The notes under the pieces: model-generated | What the model saw: only the letters and a program-made list of their open reading frames with translations | Databases searched by the model: none | Told to the model about the DNA's origin: nothing | Position numbers and translations under genes: made by a program | Shown here: piece after piece, positions 60,313 through 64,000 of the stretch | Layout of the letters: each line of letters starts with the position of its first letter | Numbering within the stretch: position 1 is the first letter of the stretch | From: JAXMEB01 sp046348545 | Lineage (GTDB): Bacteria; Pseudomonadota; Gammaproteobacteria; Berkiellales; Berkiellaceae | Length of the DNA stretch: 64,000 nucleotides | NCBI GenBank assembly: GCA_046348545.1 | Contig: JAXMEB010000004.1 | Coordinates: forward strand, 496,001 to 560,000 | Direction: 5' to 3'

Positions 60313-61500
60313 ATGCCTGGTACGATTAAACAACCACTTCATGTCAAATTGGAAGAAAAGCCAGAATATTTAAAAATGGATCCAGCGCAATTTGCCGTAT
60401 TGCCGCTTGCTCAGCAAAAGGAACATCTAAAAGCTTATCAACGTTGGTCAAAAGAAAAAGAAGCTCGAGAGCATGCAGAGAAAGATGAACTGGAAAAAAA
60501 GCTCAGAGAGCGTTTGGAAACAACTTGGCGAAATGCAAGCGTACCCGGTAAACGTCTTTTAGCACAAGGTGATAGCGCTGCCGATCACATTAAGAGCGTT
60601 TTAAATTACCAATTGGAATCTATTGCTATTGCTGCTGTTATTAATACATTGGTGTATAGCATGCGAATTGCTTTAGGGGTGCAGCATACCATCGATGTAG
60701 CGGAATATCACACGTTCAGTACAAAGTATGTTCCATACGATCCAATGCTTCATAAAGACTTTATAGAACTTAATCCGCGTGACATTAAAGCTGGTAAAGT
60801 TCAATTGATAGGTGGAGAAAGTCGAGAAGGGCGATATGTCCCTGTCAACTTCGATTCTAAGTATCATATTTTGTTCCCAGCAGGACCAGACGGAAAGCCA
60901 AATCCAGGTTGGGATTCCCGCGGGGTGCCATTGAATGCGTATCCGCATTCTACGGATGACGCTTTGATAGCTTTGAATCGTTATCAACCAATTGGTAAAC
61001 CGCATATTATTGAAGAAAAGCATCAGTACTTTATGGCGTATGATCCAAATTTACATCGGAATTATACTGAGCTCAATTCAGATCATTTACATGCTTCCGG
61101 CGCTAGACTGGTGACACGTCAAGCGAATGGGGATTTTCAAGCATCAGTTGCATTTGTGAATGATAATACTCCGCGTAGGTTGGTGCCGCTAAATTTCGAT
61201 CCCCGTTACCACAAGTTGTTTGAAGGTGGCGTTGTAGGTAACCGTGTCGTAAATGATTTGACGGAGCCTCAGGAGACATTGGATTTAATCAGGATGCATG
61301 GTTATGTTCCAAAGCCAACTATTTGGGATTCTGCAAATAAGGATATTCAAACTTTAATGAGTATGATTAATAAAGTTTCGGAAAAGGAGCGTGCGAATAT
61401 GTCGCTAGGGTTAGGCGATGATCAAGCTGGGGGTCGTAAGAATGGAATGGGTGGTTATACGCTGCAGCAGCGCCCAACCCCGAGATCGGCTGGTCATTAA
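60313..61500 (+). CDS. Unrecognised protein with an internal duplication, between the two dotA genes
   Basis: 395 residues from ATG 60313 (GGGGAG 7 nt upstream; an in-frame ATG at 60298 would overlap that site). Charged helical N-terminus (LAQQKEHLKAYQRWSKEKEA), a weakly hydrophobic helix (SIAIAAVINTLVYSMRIALG), then two ~100-residue repeats: YVPYDPMLHKDFIELNPRDI ... YVPVNFDSKYHILFPAG and FMAYDPNLHRNYTELNSDHL ... LVPLNFDPRYHKLFEGG. The tail is Gly-rich. No known family. IcmX and IcmV are not matched. Its place suggests a Dot/Icm accessory or substrate. Confidence 0.75.
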   Translation: MPGTIKQPLHVKLEEKPEYLKMDPAQFAVLPLAQQKEHLKAYQRWSKEKEAREHAEKDELEKKLRERLETTWRNASVPGKRLLAQGDSAADHIKSVLNYQLESIAIAAVINTLVYSMRIALGVQHTIDVAEYHTFSTKYVPYDPMLHKDFIELNPRDIKAGKVQLIGGESREGRYVPVNFDSKYHILFPAGPDGKPNPGWDSRGVPLNAYPHSTDDALIALNRYQPIGKPHIIEEKHQYFMAYDPNLHRNYTELNSDHLHASGARLVTRQANGDFQASVAFVNDNTPRRLVPLNFDPRYHKLFEGGVVGNRVVNDLTEPQETLDLIRMHGYVPKPTIWDSANKDIQTLMSMINKVSEKERANMSLGLGDDQAGGRKNGMGGYTLQQRPTPRSAGH

Positions 61501-61524
61501 GGTCTTGCTGTGATTCCAAGGTTC

Positions 61525-61652
61525 TATACCCTTCACAGCTGAATTTTCGGGGTTGTTGCCTTCGCGATTCTCATCGCAGTCATGTACTTTGTGTACACTC
61601 CTGCGTCTCGAACGCTCGGCGCCTACCCGAAAAATCATCTGTTGTGGGTATA
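61525..61652 (-). repeat. MITE-1 copy between convergent dotA-region genes
   Basis: 128 bp with TA ends, A-type core. It lies between the stop at 61500 and the terminator at 61654, so it separates the plus-strand operon from its probable terminator. Confidence 0.93.
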
Positions 61653-61653
61653 G

Positions 61654-61680
61654 GCCCTCTTATACTGAGGGCTTTTTTTT
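61654..61680 (+). terminator. Rho-independent terminator after the icmS-dotA operon
   Basis: GCCCTC (61654-61659), 7-nt loop, GAGGGC (61667-61672), then eight T. It reads for the plus-strand genes and ends at the converging dotA copy 2 stop codon. Confidence 0.85.
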
Positions 61681-64000
61681 AATTCGGATTATTAGTGCCC
61701 CCAGTTCCGGGATTCGTTCCCCCGCCCGTATTAGCAGTTGTAGTCGTGTTGGTGGTAGAATTGGGGGAATTATTTGGATTGGTACTTGCACCGCTATTCG
61801 GATCATTGGGTAAGATATTATCATCGGTATTTGGCTCTCTACTTGAGGTAACATCCATGCTTGCTTCTCCAAGATCAGCCGTATTTTGAGCCCCTTTCTT
61901 TGTATCTTTAAATTGCTTCAAAAACGCAGCCGTGTTACCTACTAGTCCCGTACTATTATTTTTGTCTGCGTCATCTATCATGGTATTAACGCCTTTTCCA
62001 AATGATGCTACGGACTTCATGGCTTCACCAGATTTTGAGGCAGCGGTCTGAGACCAATCTTCGGCTTCTTTGGCAGCACGCCCAACCATAGAATCCTGAA
62101 CATGTCCGCCTATCCAACGAATGACTTTATCTGGGATGATGTGAATTAGGGAAAAGGATTCATGTACAGCAATGATGGCAATACCGGCATACAGAACGAC
62201 AATGGCCACAGCACCAAATAAACCAACTCCAGTGAGACTAGCTTGAATGGTCCCTACAAACCCAAAGTTAATCATGCGCATGAGGACGACAACAAGTTGC
62301 GCCCCAGCAATAAATCCTATCACAATTAAGCTGGGCCTTAAAAAGACGTTTAATACCAATACTACTGCAGGGCTCGCCTTTCCAAGGTGGTCGCCGGATG
62401 GCGCGACGAGGCCGAGGGCAACTATGGGCGCGGCCACCATGGCTTCAACCACTAAGATGAGCCAAGAGAGTGCGGAAAAGGTAAATAAAATAAAAGGCAC
62501 GAGGGGTAGGTAGAGTCCAATCGCGACGCCGGCAGACCATAGCAGCACGAAAAATAGAGTAACGATTGGGACCAAGACTGCTAACGCGGCCCCCATTGCC
62601 CAACAGATAGGTAAAAAGGCCTCCATCACACAACCGATTAAAGCAACCAAAAAAATAACGCCAATTGTCGCTAACCAGCTGACTTCAACGGTCATCATGA
62701 TATTAGCGCCAAACCGTTGTAGTGTGATGATGGGATTTTCATTGTCATTGGAAAGGGTGTCGATGATACCAGTGGCCATATCGATGAAGAAATCAGTCAA
62801 GCCTGCATCATCCCACACACGAGCGATTTCACCAGACAGGTTGCCTGCAGGGCCTAGGTCTATTTCTTGTCGAGGGGTATCCGGATCATCTGTTCTCAGA
62901 TCAGTGTATTCGAGGTAGGCCGTATATTTAGCGTCCAAGACACTTTTCGTAAAGGGTAATTGACTGTAGTCTGGATCAATGACCTTGGGTGCTTTGGGTT
63001 TTCCCTTGGAAAATCCGCCGGATGCATCTGGTGGATTCAATAGTTGATAATAGTAGCTTCCCGCAAATATCCAGCCATCTTCTAGTGCTCTCCCCATGGT
63101 CTCATCGAAATCGTCAGCTGTTGCATCAGGTTCAAGAAGATTTAAAGCGCTAGTTAGAGTGGTTTTGCCTTGATTGATGACATCAGAACCAGTCCAGTCG
63201 GATTTATCAGACATGGCTGCTTCGAGTGCATAACTGTCCAGAGTGCTTGCTAGATCAGAGGCTGCATTAAGTTGTTGTTCTTTCCAATCATCTTCATCAT
63301 ACCCTTCCGGTGCGCTAGTGGCCTCTAAACCACCACAGATTTCTTCATTATGCTCCATGCCTTCGGCACCAATGACGATGGCATTGCTTCGTTCGTACTC
63401 GGTTACAGGCTGCCCTAAAGCATCGGTATATTGTTCGTTGAGTAAATGTTTGCAAATAAGCGATTTAAACATTCCCTGTGTGGCCTCATCAGCGCCGCTG
63501 ACTTCAGGGGCTTCTTCACCCAGGCCACCTGTTATGGTGACACTTTGTAGTACCACATTCCAAATAGCATTGGCGGCATGAACACCGTTGACGATAAGCC
63601 CCATCATCATGATTTGAATCAATGAAAATCCTGTACCCGTGGGGAGGAGCATCGCAATGCCCCCAGCTGCTCGAATGGGGATCCAAATCGAAGACCATTT
63701 TTTCCCCATGACTTCGCCTTCTTGAGCGGTGTTGATCGTGGAGACAAAAACGGTGTAGAGCACGAGAATACTGCCGATAGTGAGTACGCCAATATTAAAG
63801 ATGGAAAAAATTTGTCCTAATAAGGGACCTCCGGTTGCTTCCGGTAGTGCAGCGCCGACAGGTCCAAACAACACGCCCAAGTAAAATATGGATTGATCAT
63901 TCGAAGGGCTTTCCCATGCGATATCAATGAATGCCGAAGCTGAGCTTGTTGGCAATAAAATGCCTATCAAGAGGAGGAGGGTATAAAAGATAATTTTCAT
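61679..64000 (-). CDS. dotA: Dot/Icm polytopic membrane protein DotA, copy 2
   Basis: 773 residues, start codon exactly at the window edge. Signal peptide MKIIFYTLLLLIGILLPTSS plus ASA, the same topology as copy 1, and the conserved blocks WIPIRAAGGIAMLLPTGTGF, VHAANAIW, AGNLSGEIARVWDDAGLTDF and PDKVIRWIGGHVQDSMVG. The cytosolic tail ends in an Asn/Thr/Gly-rich low-complexity stretch rather than the Lys-Asp tail of copy 1. Its upstream neighbours are outside the window. Confidence 0.92.
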   Translation of the reverse strand: MKIIFYTLLLLIGILLPTSSASAFIDIAWESPSNDQSIFYLGVLFGPVGAALPEATGGPLLGQIFSIFNIGVLTIGSILVLYTVFVSTINTAQEGEVMGKKWSSIWIPIRAAGGIAMLLPTGTGFSLIQIMMMGLIVNGVHAANAIWNVVLQSVTITGGLGEEAPEVSGADEATQGMFKSLICKHLLNEQYTDALGQPVTEYERSNAIVIGAEGMEHNEEICGGLEATSAPEGYDEDDWKEQQLNAASDLASTLDSYALEAAMSDKSDWTGSDVINQGKTTLTSALNLLEPDATADDFDETMGRALEDGWIFAGSYYYQLLNPPDASGGFSKGKPKAPKVIDPDYSQLPFTKSVLDAKYTAYLEYTDLRTDDPDTPRQEIDLGPAGNLSGEIARVWDDAGLTDFFIDMATGIIDTLSNDNENPIITLQRFGANIMMTVEVSWLATIGVIFLVALIGCVMEAFLPICWAMGAALAVLVPIVTLFFVLLWSAGVAIGLYLPLVPFILFTFSALSWLILVVEAMVAAPIVALGLVAPSGDHLGKASPAVVLVLNVFLRPSLIVIGFIAGAQLVVVLMRMINFGFVGTIQASLTGVGLFGAVAIVVLYAGIAIIAVHESFSLIHIIPDKVIRWIGGHVQDSMVGRAAKEAEDWSQTAASKSGEAMKSVASFGKGVNTMIDDADKNNSTGLVGNTAAFLKQFKDTKKGAQNTADLGEASMDVTSSREPNTDDNILPNDPNSGASTNPNNSPNSTTNTTTTANTGGGTNPGTGGTNNPN

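Noticed and set aside
60313..61500. Candidate IcmX, IcmV or IcmW
   Set aside because: Length, internal duplication and lack of a signal peptide do not fit IcmX; no IcmV or IcmW features are seen.
1..64000. tRNA, rRNA, riboswitches
   Set aside because: I looked for T-arm GGTTCGAATCC-like motifs and known riboswitch cores and saw none that hold up; a covariance search (tRNAscan-SE, Infernal) would be decisive.

Overview
The window looks like chromosome from an intracellular gammaproteobacterium of the order Legionellales (Legionella/Coxiella/Berkiella/Aquicella-like). It carries a nearly contiguous Dot/Icm (type IVB) secretion locus, two lysine/alanine-rich histone H1-like genes, ankyrin-repeat and other effector-like proteins, and many small palindromic repeats. 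The species cannot be named from sequence alone.

Layout. 1-7.9 kb: end of an H1-like gene, a TerC-family membrane protein, and a tightly coupled moxR-DUF58-DUF4381-batA-batB/C-batD operon. 7.8-36 kb: an accessory-rich stretch mixing housekeeping genes (uracil/xanthine permease, LOG protein, ppc, YbaK-HDOD protein, adk, thioredoxin, H1-like protein, tsaB, dapE, dapD) with two paralogous nucleotidyltransferase-domain proteins, two ankyrin proteins (one about 1740 residues with ART-like, Fic-like and AT-hook features), a lipase-like protein, an intact IS1202/ISNCY-type insertion sequence and a relic of a second. 39-64 kb: Dot/Icm genes in two divergent blocks. On the minus strand the order is dotD-dotC-dotB-icmT-icmL-icmL-icmL-dotH-dotG-dotF-icmC-icmJ-icmD-icmB. 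On the plus strand it is icmS-dotM-dotL-orf-dotA-orf. A second dotA converges on the last gene from the right edge.

The most unusual feature is a repeat family, called MITE-1 here: about 124 bp, palindromic, with nine full-length and three partial or variant copies. One copy sits inside the IS relic, and the intact IS supplies the empty site, so the insertion is seen to duplicate TA. Net insertion is 126 bp (42 codons), and the element is open in three of six frames. One copy is inserted in frame in a coding gene, shown by the paralogue that lacks it. Two others supply the C-terminus and stop codon of batD and dapE. Two sequence subfamilies keep the palindrome while changing both arms together. 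A second family, MITE-2 (269 bp, 6-7 bp target duplication), is nested inside MITE-1 copies. MITE-1 resembles the Rickettsia palindromic elements in behaviour but differs from them in sequence as far as I can tell.

Within the Dot/Icm locus the departures from the Legionella arrangement are: two dotA genes, three icmL genes, no icmR/icmQ between icmS and dotM, a dotG without its long repeat region, swapped icmJ/icmD, a palindromic repeat between icmD and icmB, and an unusual MKRP-stop mini-ORF cascade directly before dotA.
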